Shown here: piece after piece, positions 38,514 to 46,503 of the stretch
Position numbering within the stretch: the first letter of the stretch is position 1
Layout of the letters: each line of letters starts with the position of its first letter
Program-made: the position numbers and the translations under genes
Source of the DNA: Desulfoprunum benzoelyticum
Lineage (GTDB): Bacteria > Desulfobacterota > Desulfobulbia > Desulfobulbales > Desulfocapsaceae
Assembly (NCBI RefSeq): GCF_014201505.1
Contig: NZ_JACHEO010000007.1
Span: 62,001 to 126,000 of the forward strand
Direction of reading: 5' to 3'
DNA length: 64,000 bases
The notes under the pieces: generated by a model
Told to the model about the DNA's origin: nothing
The model's database searches: none
Seen by the model: only the letters and a program-made list of their open reading frames with translations

Positions 38514-38924
38514 TCAGAGAAGAGTGCTGTGATCGACCTTGATGCATCGATCCATGACAGTCTGCAGCCCATGCCGGCGGGCATATTCGGCGGCTTCCGG
38601 GTTGACGACCCCGAGTTGCATCCAGATCGCTCCAGCCCCGATCTTCACGGCCGCTTCGACTATCGGATACACATCTTCAGATCGTCTGAAGATATCGACG
38701 ATATCGATCCGTTCTGGAATAGAAAGGAGATCAGGATGGCATTTCAGCCCCAGGATCTCGCTCTGTCCCGGGTTCACAGGGAAAACAGAGTAACCGGCGT
38801 CAAGAAGATACCGTCCCACCATGTGGCTGGGCCGATCTGCCTTGGGCGACAGGCCGACGATCGCGATTGTCCGGGCCTGACGCAGAAGGTTACCGATTTC
38901 CATATGGGGGTTGATCTGCAGCAT
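38514..38924 (-). CDS. CoA-binding domain protein (YccU-like)
   Basis: A 136-residue single-domain protein with a Rossmann fold of the CoA_binding_2 family: IAIVGLSPKADRPSHMVGRYL near residue 20, YSVFPVNPGQSEILG, VDIVDIFRRSEDV, and the C-terminal GAIWMQLGVVNPEAAEYARRHGLQTVMDRCIKVDH. Such proteins bind CoA or a nucleotide cofactor; their cellular role is not established. The histidine-containing end is typical. It is divergent from glyQ and may be co-transcribed with uvrA. An internal ATG at 38903 is an alternative start. Confidence 0.88.
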   Translation of the reverse strand: MLQINPHMEIGNLLRQARTIAIVGLSPKADRPSHMVGRYLLDAGYSVFPVNPGQSEILGLKCHPDLLSIPERIDIVDIFRRSEDVYPIVEAAVKIGAGAIWMQLGVVNPEAAEYARRHGLQTVMDRCIKVDHSTLL

Positions 38925-38992
38925 AACGAATCCTGTCCGATAATTTCGTAAGCACCCGGAAATGGAAGGAGGAAAATGATTTACCAGTGAAA

Positions 38993-39021
38993 TGGGCTGT
39001 GGTAGCCTGTTGAATTATAAT
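38993..39021 (+). promoter_or_regulatory. Candidate sigma-70 promoter of glyQ
   Basis: A perfect TATAAT (39016-39021) lies 17 bases after TGGGCT (38993-38998), which matches only half of the -35 consensus. It would give a leader of about 120 bases before glyQ. No T-box leader features were recognised in that leader. Confidence 0.4.
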
Positions 39022-39147
39022 GGTGAGGCCATAGACAAAAGTCAAGAGAGCAATTATATACATTGCCACTATTGGTCGTTTGCCATCAGCTTGGCCGCTG
39101 AACGGAAATTACCCTCTTCGGCGACACAGATTACACGGGAAAACTCA

Positions 39148-40020
39148 ATGAATTTCCAGGACATCATCTTCAATCTCGGCGCCTACTGGGCCGATCAGGG
39201 CTGCCTGATCCAGCAGCCATACGACATGGAGGTCGGCGCCGGCACCTTCCATCCGGCGACCCTGCTCCGCTCCCTCGGGCCCGAACCATGGCGAGCCGCC
39301 TACCCGCAACCATCGCGGCGCCCGACTGACGGGCGGTATGGAGACAACCCTAACCGTCTGCAGCATTACTACCAGTACCAGGTTGTTCTCAAACCGTCAC
39401 CGCTCGAGGTACAGGACCTCTATCTCGGCAGCCTCGAACGCTTCGGGCTGAGCCTGAGCGAGCATGACATCCGCTTTGTCGAAGATGACTGGGAGTCACC
39501 GACCCTGGGCGCCTCCGGCCTTGGCTGGGAAGTTTGGCTAGACGGCATGGAAATAACCCAGTTCACCTATTTCCAGCAGGCCGGCTCGATTGACCTGCAC
39601 CCGACCACCGTCGAGATCACCTATGGACTGGAGCGGATCGCCATGTATCTGCAGGGGGTGGAAAGTGTTTACGACATCGCCTGGAACGACTCGGTGACCT
39701 ATGGTGAAATTTTCCATCAGGCGGAAGTTGAATTTTCCACCTTCAATTTCGAAGAAGCCAATGTCGAACGGTTGACGGCCTTTTTTGATATATACGAAGA
39801 AGAGGCGACAAAACTGGTGGACAAGAACCTCATCCTGCCGGCCTACGACTACTGCCTCAAATGCTCACACACCTTCAATCTTCTCGATGCCCGCAATGCG
39901 ATCAGCGTATCGGAGAGGACCAGGTATATCGGCCGGATCAGGAATATTGCCAGGCGGGTCGCCGAGAGTTATGTCGCTCAGCGGCAGGAGATGGGACATC
40001 CACTTTTGAAGAAGGCGTGA
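39148..40020 (+). CDS. glyQ: Glycyl-tRNA synthetase alpha subunit
   Basis: A 290-residue class II synthetase subunit of the bacterial alpha2beta2 type. It starts [19 protein letters not shown] and contains the class II motifs, including [39 protein letters not shown] and [21 protein letters not shown]. The C-terminus has the [22 protein letters not shown] stretch. The open frame begins upstream at 38992, but ATG 39148 is the family start. The beta subunit glyS, usually the next gene, is not adjacent: tRNA-Sec on the other strand follows after only three bases. Confidence 0.96.
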   Translation: MNFQDIIFNLGAYWADQGCLIQQPYDMEVGAGTFHPATLLRSLGPEPWRAAYPQPSRRPTDGRYGDNPNRLQHYYQYQVVLKPSPLEVQDLYLGSLERFGLSLSEHDIRFVEDDWESPTLGASGLGWEVWLDGMEITQFTYFQQAGSIDLHPTTVEITYGLERIAMYLQGVESVYDIAWNDSVTYGEIFHQAEVEFSTFNFEEANVERLTAFFDIYEEEATKLVDKNLILPAYDYCLKCSHTFNLLDARNAISVSERTRYIGRIRNIARRVAESYVAQRQEMGHPLLKKA

Positions 40021-40023
40021 AAT

Positions 40024-40121
40024 TGGCGGAAGTGCATGGGAATCGAACCCACCTGAGAGGCTATTAACCCCACACACCGGATTTGAAGTCCGGGAGAGCC
40101 ACCAGTGCCCTGTCCACTTCC
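40024..40121 (-). tRNA. selC: Selenocysteine tRNA, anticodon UCA
   Basis: Read on the minus strand, the RNA opens GGAAGTGGACAGGGC and ends CACTTCCGCCA, an acceptor stem with discriminator G and encoded CCA. The anticodon stem CCGGA/TCCGG encloses CTTCAAA, giving anticodon TCA, which reads UGA. A long variable arm (TGTGTGGGGTTAATAGCC onward) and the T loop GTTCGATTC follow. The length of 98 is typical of tRNA-Sec and longer than any other tRNA. It shows that the organism makes selenoproteins; no selenoprotein gene was recognised in this window. Confidence 0.95.
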
Positions 40122-40147
40122 GCATGTGCCGTTCAAAAGAGGAGGCT

Positions 40148-40176
40148 ACTATACTAATTAGAGTTGACCTTGAAAA
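40148..40176 (-). promoter_or_regulatory. Candidate sigma-70 promoter of tRNA-Sec
   Basis: On the minus strand TTTTCA (40176-40171) and TATAGT (40153-40148) are separated by 17 bases. The -10 matches five of six and the -35 four of six consensus positions. The RNA 5' end would lie about 20 bases after the start point. Confidence 0.5.
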
Positions 40177-40304
40177 CAAGTTTTTATTATACTGTCGCGT
40201 TTTGATACTGACAGTCCAAAAGAACGAATTGCCTTTGCCGTACTGAATTCCCGAAATTCGAACCCTTTTCTCCACACGTATTTTCAATTTCGACAATAGC
40301 CGAT

Positions 40305-40658
40305 ATGCAGTGTGAACGACTTATAAAACTGGCAAAGTCATGGTACCTCAGCGTCAGGGATGAAACCATGGCCCCGGCCCGCATGATTTCCTTTATTGAG
40401 CAGCACGTCGCTCATTGCGAGGTCTGCCAGGCCGATCCGGTCATCCACGATGAGATCGTCAAGATCACCGAGATCATTCTTCCAGAGTCGAAAATTCCCA
40501 AGGCAATGCGGTTGAGCGCCGATTCCGAAGAGGAGGAGGATGAAGAATCAGACAGTGGAGAAGATGATCTTCACGAGGATTCCGAAGCGGAAGACGAGGA
40601 TCTTGAGGATATTGAAGATATCGATGAGGAACCAATGCTCGACGACGACGAAATCTGA
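40305..40658 (+). CDS. Small zinc-finger-like protein with long acidic tail, unknown function
   Basis: A 117-residue protein in two parts. Residues 1-45 show C3 and the motif H34-x3-C38-x2-C41 (HVAHCEVC), the spacing of anti-sigma (zf-HC2/ZAS) zinc-binding domains. Residues 46-70 are amphipathic (DEIVKITEIILPESKIPKAMRL), and 71-117 are almost purely Glu, Asp and Ser. The ATG follows tRNA-Sec by about 180 bases. No sigma factor or transmembrane segment is adjacent, so an anti-sigma role is not established; it may instead bind RNA polymerase or nucleic acid through the acidic arm. Confidence 0.65.
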   Translation: MQCERLIKLAKSWYLSVRDETMAPARMISFIEQHVAHCEVCQADPVIHDEIVKITEIILPESKIPKAMRLSADSEEEEDEESDSGEDDLHEDSEAEDEDLEDIEDIDEEPMLDDDEI

Positions 40659-40714
40659 AACGTTCTCCAGGGCACAACTTTCCCCGGTACACCGCACACC
40701 CGGATGCACATTGG

Positions 40715-41503
40715 TCACCCCTCATTCCAATTGGTCAGTTGAGCCGCGATAAATTCCGTAATCCGATGCTGTTCCTCATTTCCTTTGCCTATAACCCGAA
40801 GCGCTGAGCCGAAGGCAAAGTAGACTTTTCGCCGAACATTCAACCGTCCAAAATCTTTCAAATATTTCCCATTCATCCACGCATCCGTCCGCAGAGCCAG
40901 CGGGACGATCGGGACCTCGGCTTTTTTCGCCAGCTTGACACCTATCGAGGTCATCTCCGCCGGATCAAAGGAAGTGGTCCTGGTCGTCTGAGGGAAGACA
41001 ATGATCGAGGTCCCCTCCCCGAGCCGTTTTGCGCCTTCCTCCAGAACAGTCTTCAAGTCCTGGCGCGGATTGGTGCGGGTGACGGCGACCGGATCCCGGG
41101 ATCGCATGACATGCCGAAAGACCGGATACGTCAGCAGGCTTTCCTTGATGACGAATGTGACCGGTTTCAGCGGCTGAATCATCACCGGCAGGAGCAGCGT
41201 CTCCATCATGCTCATATGATTGCCGATGATTACACAAGGCCCATCGAATGAGGTGAATTCGGTTAGGCCGCTGATCTCTATCTGCAATCCGATCCGTTCC
41301 AGCAGTCGCAGGACCTCGAGGCTGCTTTTCGTCCACTCTTCGCCGTCATACCTGCCGGCCTTGGCCAACCTGCTCGCCTTGATGACAATGCCGATAAAAC
41401 AACTGTAAAAGCAGAGCGACGGCCAGATCTTCGCGATTCCGGACGGATTCCGTCTCGCCATTGCCGTTGAATACGATGAATCGACCCTTAATACCTCATG
41501 CAT
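40715..41503 (-). CDS. PlsC-like 1-acyl-sn-glycerol-3-phosphate acyltransferase
   Basis: A 262-residue membrane-associated acyltransferase with an N-terminal hydrophobic segment (residues 24-45). Motif I reads GNHMSMMETL (HX4E, where HX4D is classic) and motif III is FPQTTRTTSFDP in place of FPEGTRS. Other blocks such as RSRDPVAVTRTNPRQDLKTVLEEGAKRL and VPIVPLALRTDAW also match the family. It would acylate lysophosphatidic acid or a related lipid. The Glu-to-Gln change in motif III could alter activity or substrate; it appears to be a consistent subfamily rather than damage. Confidence 0.8.
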   Translation of the reverse strand: MHEVLRVDSSYSTAMARRNPSGIAKIWPSLCFYSCFIGIVIKASRLAKAGRYDGEEWTKSSLEVLRLLERIGLQIEISGLTEFTSFDGPCVIIGNHMSMMETLLLPVMIQPLKPVTFVIKESLLTYPVFRHVMRSRDPVAVTRTNPRQDLKTVLEEGAKRLGEGTSIIVFPQTTRTTSFDPAEMTSIGVKLAKKAEVPIVPLALRTDAWMNGKYLKDFGRLNVRRKVYFAFGSALRVIGKGNEEQHRITEFIAAQLTNWNEG

Positions 41504-41546
41504 TCTCTTTTCCCCCTGAAATCCGGCTCGGCAGCCGTCTCCGATC

Positions 41547-42536
41547 TTACATCCATTTTTTGTTCTTCAGATATATCAGTTGCATGGCAAACACCACCAG
41601 AACGAGAAGGCAGAACAGAGAGAATCCCCACCTTCCCGAGGCCCCGGGTATTCCTCCGAGGTTGACCCCCAGCAGGCCGGCGAGAAAACCAAGCGGCATG
41701 AATATCGTCGCCACCAGAGACAACATGTACATCCGCTTGTTCATCTCCTCTGACAATTGACTCACCAGCTCCTCATGCAGAACGACCGAACGATCGCGTA
41801 TCGAATCAAGTTCTTCGACATAGCGAAACAGACGATCGGCAACCTCACGCAGGCGCAACCGGTCGGCATCCTGCAACCAGGTTATTTTCAAGCTCTGGAT
41901 GTATCCAAGGGCATCCCGCTGCGGGGCGAGATACTTACGCAATTCGATAATCTGCCGGCGCAGATTGGAGAGGAGCTGCCGCTGACTGCTGCCTTTTTCC
42001 ATCGCCATCTCCTCCTCGAGCCCGTCGAAGATGATCTCGAAATCCTCGACCACATCACCAACCCGGTTCATCACGTATTCACACATCTGCGCCAGAAATT
42101 CACCCGGGGCGGCCGGTCCTGCTCCCGATTCAATCGCCGACCCCATATCGTCGATCGAGGGCAGAAAGCGCTGGCCCGTACTGAAAACCGCCTGCCCGTC
42201 AATCCACAGACGGATCGCGACCATGTCTTCGGGAACCGCCCCCGGATTGAGGTTGACCCCACGCAGTCCCATCAACAGACCATCATGAAAAGGCGTGCTC
42301 CGCGGCCTGGAGTCTACTGCGAGCAGATTCTCGACGACAAGGTAATCGAGGCCTTTGCGGTTTTTCAGCCACTGCTGGACATACGGATGACTGTAATCGA
42401 GATGCAGCCATAAAAATTTGCCGTCACCCGGCTGCCAGCGTTCAATCTCGGACCAGTTTATGGCGGTACCCCCGCCTTCGCCGTCGAGGATGAACGCCTT
42501 TACCAGACCGCCCTGCGCCGTGTTCCGATCGCTCAT
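41547..42536 (-). CDS. zntB: CorA-family metal transporter, ZntB-like
   Basis: A 329-residue protein with a large N-terminal cytoplasmic domain including the long helix region (residues 150-270) and two C-terminal membrane helices. The signature between the helices is GVNLGGIPG, the ZntB form (GxN with GGIPG) rather than the GMN of magnesium CorA. ZntB mediates proton-linked zinc transport. It starts by overlapping the end of the MscS-type gene by four bases, which suggests a common transcript. Confidence 0.86.
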   Translation of the reverse strand: MSDRNTAQGGLVKAFILDGEGGGTAINWSEIERWQPGDGKFLWLHLDYSHPYVQQWLKNRKGLDYLVVENLLAVDSRPRSTPFHDGLLMGLRGVNLNPGAVPEDMVAIRLWIDGQAVFSTGQRFLPSIDDMGSAIESGAGPAAPGEFLAQMCEYVMNRVGDVVEDFEIIFDGLEEEMAMEKGSSQRQLLSNLRRQIIELRKYLAPQRDALGYIQSLKITWLQDADRLRLREVADRLFRYVEELDSIRDRSVVLHEELVSQLSEEMNKRMYMLSLVATIFMPLGFLAGLLGVNLGGIPGASGRWGFSLFCLLVLVVFAMQLIYLKNKKWM

Positions 42537-44833
42537 GAGGTTGTCCTGATGTGGATATCACGCTGGGGAAATGGAATTTCGATGCCATGGCGGCGAAAGG
42601 CCTCGTCGATCAGGTAATTCATCTCGCTGCGCACGCGAACCCGGCTGTCGATGGTTTTGAGGTGACAGAACAGATCGAAATTGAGCGAACTCTCGGCAAA
42701 CTCCTGGAAGACGACATCGGGCCGGGGCGAACTGCCATCGACGATGACCTCGTCATGCCCGTTGGCGATCTCGAGTAACAGACGCCGTACCAGCGCGGTA
42801 TCCGAGCCGTAGGCCACGCCCACCGAAACCTTCAGTCGTCCGCGATGATCGTTGAACATCATGTTGGTGACCGGCGAGGAGATCAGTTCCGAGTTCGGGA
42901 CGATGACATCGGCACGGTCGAAGGTCTGGATGATCGTCGACCGGACGCTGATCTTCTTGACGTATCCTTCGGTCGACCCGGCGACGATCCAGTCGCCGCG
43001 TTTGATCGGTTGTTCAAACAGCAGAATCAGTCCGGACACGAAATTGTTGACGATATTCTGCAGACCGAAACCGATACCGACCGACAGGGCCCCGGCGATC
43101 ACCGCAAGGCCGGAAAAGTTGACGCCGGCGATCGACAGACCGGCAATGGCGGCAACGACGTAGCACACGTACCCGGTCACGGTGAGGAGCGCCTCCCGGG
43201 TACTTTCCGCAAAGACCGCCTCCTGCTCCCATTTGCGGTTGAGTATTTTCTTGATCCACAAGGTCAGCGACCAGCCGACAATGAACAGGAAAACGCCGAG
43301 GACGATACGGGCCGGAACGATCAGCAGCTTGCCGATCTGGAAACCGTTGACCAGAAAACCCAGCAGCAACCGGGCGTACACTTCGGCAAAATCCCAGATC
43401 GCCACCAGCACGAGAAAAATCGACACCGCGATGATGAACTTGAGAATGGCCCGTAGCCATCCGATTCCCCTCAACAATTCATCTTCATCTCCGTCTTCGA
43501 GGAGGATGCCGAGCCTGTCAAACATGCGGTGTCGGTTGTCGTAAACGATCGCAAGGAGCCACTGGACGATATCCAGAAGCATGACCGTTGCGGCGAAAAG
43601 CACAAACGACCAGGCAAATCCGGCCAGCAGATGAGAAGAAAAGGCGCGAAAACCAAAAATCTCGAGATACAGGACAACCACCATCGCCACAAACAGCAGA
43701 AATCGGATTATCCGCCCTGTTGCCCGCAGAACCGGGAAAAAACCGGAGATCGTCATGATCGTCAGGGCCGTCAGGAAAATGGTGCTGCCGACAGCGACAA
43801 ATCGAATGGGGAGAGCGACGGCATCAGGCACCAGATCGAGATCGGGGGCGCCAAGCATGAAAACGACAAGCGCCGCACCGGCGGCGGCACACCTCACCAT
43901 CCATCGCTGCAGAATGTTCAACGAACCGCCGTGAGCCGACTGTCCGGTCGAACGGCAGAGGGATTCCACCAGGGCCGGGAGCAGGAAGGCCACCAGCAGA
44001 GCAGAAGAGAGCCATGGCAGAAAGGAGGTCGCTTCGTCCCCCGCCAGAAGCAGCCAGGAAACAGCGGTGGTTCCGACCACAATCCCGAGCCCGAGGCGAA
44101 ACAGCAGCGAATGGCGGTTGATCAGGGCCACAAACCGGCCGAGACTGCCGCCTCTGTCCATGTTCAGATAGCGTTCAATCTTCACCGCCAGCATGCCGAA
44201 CAGCCATATCGTCAGGCACACCGCCAGCAGCAGCGCCACAATCTGGTGTCCGGTCACCGCCAGAATGCCTTGCCGGGCCTTCGTCCAATCAGGCAGGAGC
44301 TCCTCGCCGGGGGTTCGGCGAAGTTCCGTCACCAGTTCCCAGAGCGGTTTCTCCTTGCCCAGAACCCGGCTGCGCTGGCCTTCCTGCCGTTTCACTTCCA
44401 GCTTCCGCAAGGCTTCCTGGCCGTTGATGGCAAGCAACCGGTATTCGCCCAGTTGCGCCTCCTTCAACTTGCGCATACTGCCCAACCCGTCACGCTCCCT
44501 GGCCATACGGGCCGATTCCCCCTCGACCTTGTCCCCCAGGGCCTTCAGGGCGGCATCGATCTCCACAACCTCTTTCTGCAGGATCTTCTGCTGCTCCTCA
44601 CCCTGGCGCAGATGGCCGGCGATCTCGTTGCGCAACGATTCGTACTGGTCGGGATCCCAGGATTTTTTGTCAAGACTCCCGATCAGCTTCTTGATCTGCT
44701 GGTTGCCCTTGATTGGATCATAGATGGTGCTTTCGGTCGAAACCGGTTCCGCGACGGCCACCACCGGACAGATCCACAGCCCCGTCATCAGGAGAATGAG
44801 GACGATCAAATTCGAATATCGTATTGAGTGCAT
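42533..44833 (-). CDS. Large MscS-family mechanosensitive channel
   Basis: A 766-residue protein with a signal peptide (MHSIRYSNLIVLILLMTGL), a periplasmic coiled-coil region (about residues 40-170), around ten membrane helices and a C-terminal MscS module. The pore helix contains GLAVIAGALSVGIGFGLQNIVNNFVSGLILLFEQPIKRGDWI, the MscS TM3 signature. The beta domain contains VKKISVRSTIIQTFDRADVIVPNSE. It releases solutes upon hypo-osmotic stress. The frame opens at 44992, but the ATG 44833 with a signal peptide is preferred. The layout resembles MscK-type giant channels. Confidence 0.9.
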   Translation of the reverse strand: MHSIRYSNLIVLILLMTGLWICPVVAVAEPVSTESTIYDPIKGNQQIKKLIGSLDKKSWDPDQYESLRNEIAGHLRQGEEQQKILQKEVVEIDAALKALGDKVEGESARMARERDGLGSMRKLKEAQLGEYRLLAINGQEALRKLEVKRQEGQRSRVLGKEKPLWELVTELRRTPGEELLPDWTKARQGILAVTGHQIVALLLAVCLTIWLFGMLAVKIERYLNMDRGGSLGRFVALINRHSLLFRLGLGIVVGTTAVSWLLLAGDEATSFLPWLSSALLVAFLLPALVESLCRSTGQSAHGGSLNILQRWMVRCAAAGAALVVFMLGAPDLDLVPDAVALPIRFVAVGSTIFLTALTIMTISGFFPVLRATGRIIRFLLFVAMVVVLYLEIFGFRAFSSHLLAGFAWSFVLFAATVMLLDIVQWLLAIVYDNRHRMFDRLGILLEDGDEDELLRGIGWLRAILKFIIAVSIFLVLVAIWDFAEVYARLLLGFLVNGFQIGKLLIVPARIVLGVFLFIVGWSLTLWIKKILNRKWEQEAVFAESTREALLTVTGYVCYVVAAIAGLSIAGVNFSGLAVIAGALSVGIGFGLQNIVNNFVSGLILLFEQPIKRGDWIVAGSTEGYVKKISVRSTIIQTFDRADVIVPNSELISSPVTNMMFNDHRGRLKVSVGVAYGSDTALVRRLLLEIANGHDEVIVDGSSPRPDVVFQEFAESSLNFDLFCHLKTIDSRVRVRSEMNYLIDEAFRRHGIEIPFPQRDIHIRTTS

Positions 44834-45067
44834 TGACGGGTTCCGAACTGAAGTTGACGGAAGGAAAGATGTTAACAATTTGGTTTTCTTAAATAAGATA
44901 CAACAACACCGCCGCATTGAAAAGGAGAAACAACAGCGGGAAGGGTAGCGTCGACCGCCAGCGCCATCGACGCCCCCGGCACTGGAATTCATGACGGATG
45001 ACCACGTCGATCTGATGGCAGCGAAATCGGTCAGGCACCCCGATCATGGCAAACCAGCCCCACCTGT

Positions 45068-45104
45068 AAAAAAAAAGACCTGCTACGGTTATCTGTAGCA
45101 GGTC
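45068..45104 (-). terminator. Rho-independent terminator downstream of the chemosensory operon
   Basis: On the minus strand GACCTGCTAC (45104-45095) pairs with GTAGCAGGTC (45086-45077) around an eight-base loop, followed by nine T (45076-45068). It lies about 220 bases beyond the stop of the last che-operon gene. Confidence 0.9.
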
Positions 45105-45207
45105 AATATATGAAAAAGCCGCAGTGGGCCAGAAAGGTGATTTGACCAGGAAGGAACGCGGCGACGTGAAACACCTGCCGCCATGCGACACCGCAGTGTG
45201 TCGGGAC
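45068..45207 (-). ncRNA. Candidate small structured RNA between the chemosensory operon and the MscS gene
   Basis: The gap 44834-45327 has no supported gene. Its minus strand shows an extended -10-like TGTGATAAA (GATAAA 45219-45214) and would yield an RNA of about 140 bases ending at the terminator 45068-45104. It contains a CGACAC/GTGTCG hairpin (45186-45203), a GCGGC/GCCGC hairpin (45158-45181) and the terminator hairpin. It may instead be the structured 3' UTR of the che operon. No known RNA family was recognised: it lacks the SRP and RNase P signatures. Confidence 0.35.
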
Positions 45208-45327
45208 CGGTTCTTTATCACAGTTCATCTGATCGTGCAAGAGAAAAAATGACAATGTTCTCATTATTTCAATCCGACGCTCGATCGTCTTTTCTGCAAC
45301 AGGTGAGGGTGAAAGATCTTGGACACC

Positions 45328-46503
45328 TCACCCCTTATTTTTCGCCTGCATTATTTCATATACGTCCGGGTACAGTTTCTCCATGCATTGAGGGCAGATA
45401 CCATGCGTAAAGGTCGCATCGGAGTGGTTCTTGATATAGGTTTCGATCTGATTCCAGTACCCTTGGTCATCACGGATCTTCTTGCATGAAGCGCAGATCG
45501 GCAGCAACCCGCTCAAGGTCTTGATATTGGCCAGCGCCTCCTGAAGATCACGGATGAGATTCTCCCGCTCCCGTTCCAGTTTTTTCCGTTGATCGACGTT
45601 GCGGGCGACGGTGATGCCGGCGATGATGCCCCCGGTCGCATCCTGCAGCGGCGAGGCGGTGATCTCGAAGCAGGAGGTGCCGCCGGCAACGGGCTTGATC
45701 ATCTCGTGGGTATGGATCCCGCCGTCGCTGAAAGATTTCAGGACTGGACAGGATCGACAGGGGGCAGCGATGTCCCCGTATGCCTGATAGCATTTTTCTC
45801 CCCGATGATCGCCAAAGTACGAAATGTGGATCTGGTTTTGATAAAGAATGATCAAGTTCCGGTCATGGATGCTGATACCGTCGCCGATCGCGGCGATGAT
45901 CGACTCGGTCTTCGCCTTTTCCTGTTCCAGTCGCTCATGCGACTCCCGCAGTTTCGTCTGCGTGACGAGCAGTTCCTGATTCTTATGATAGGCACTTTCA
46001 TAGGTCGAGAGCAGGAGATCGAGGATCTGCAGGCGCTCGGCACTGATCCGATACGTATGGCCGGAGAAGAAGACCTCCGAACCCGTATCCGCTTTCGCGG
46101 TCTCGCGCAGTTCCCGGTTGGCGATGAGGTATTCGATGCGGGATATGATATACTTCTCGTCGTAGGGTTTGGTGATGAAGGTGTTGGCCCCGGCCTCGAG
46201 GCCCTTGATGACGTCGGTCGGTTCCGACAGCGAGGTGACCAGGATGACCGGCAGATCCTTCAACCGCTGGTCAGCCCTGATCCGGCGACAGAGTTCATAG
46301 CCGTCCATCTCCGGCATCACGATGTCGGTGACGACGATATCCGGCAGGCGGTTCTCCAGAAACTGCAGGGCCTCTTCGCCATTGGCCGCCAGCGAGACCT
46401 GAAAGTCCTTTTTCCCCAGGATATATCGCAGATGTTCGGCCTGCGTCCGGCTGTCCTCGACAATCAGTATGTCCAGATGATTTTCTGCCGCCGTTGTGTT
46501 CAT
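45328..46503 (-). CDS. Response regulator with PAS-like and C-terminal cysteine motif domains (Wsp-like output)
   Basis: A 391-residue protein. Residues 10-125 form a REC domain with phospho-acceptor Asp60 (DIVVTDIVMPEMDG) and a KPYD lysine. A coiled coil (170-205) leads to a PAS-like domain (205-320) with cysteines in KCYQAYGDIAAPCRSCPV. The C-terminal 55 residues contain LPICASCKKIRDDQGYW and HGICPQCMEKLYP, a cysteine-pair module common at the ends of signalling proteins and probably metal-binding. No GGDEF, HTH or other classical output is present. It overlaps cheB by four bases and ends the operon, so it is probably the target of CheA phosphorylation. Confidence 0.85.
   Translation of the reverse strand: MNTTAAENHLDILIVEDSRTQAEHLRYILGKKDFQVSLAANGEEALQFLENRLPDIVVTDIVMPEMDGYELCRRIRADQRLKDLPVILVTSLSEPTDVIKGLEAGANTFITKPYDEKYIISRIEYLIANRELRETAKADTGSEVFFSGHTYRISAERLQILDLLLSTYESAYHKNQELLVTQTKLRESHERLEQEKAKTESIIAAIGDGISIHDRNLIILYQNQIHISYFGDHRGEKCYQAYGDIAAPCRSCPVLKSFSDGGIHTHEMIKPVAGGTSCFEITASPLQDATGGIIAGITVARNVDQRKKLERERENLIRDLQEALANIKTLSGLLPICASCKKIRDDQGYWNQIETYIKNHSDATFTHGICPQCMEKLYPDVYEIMQAKNKG

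Noticed and set aside
44889..45047. A 52-codon minus-strand frame with a hydrophobic end.
   Set aside because: It begins just after the terminator with no promoter between, and its ribosome site is poor; probably chance.
45120..45215. SRP 4.5S RNA, suggested by AGGAAGGAA on the plus strand.
   Set aside because: The conserved CAGGTCCGGAAGGAAGCAGCC-type apical domain is not present and the flanking stems do not fit.
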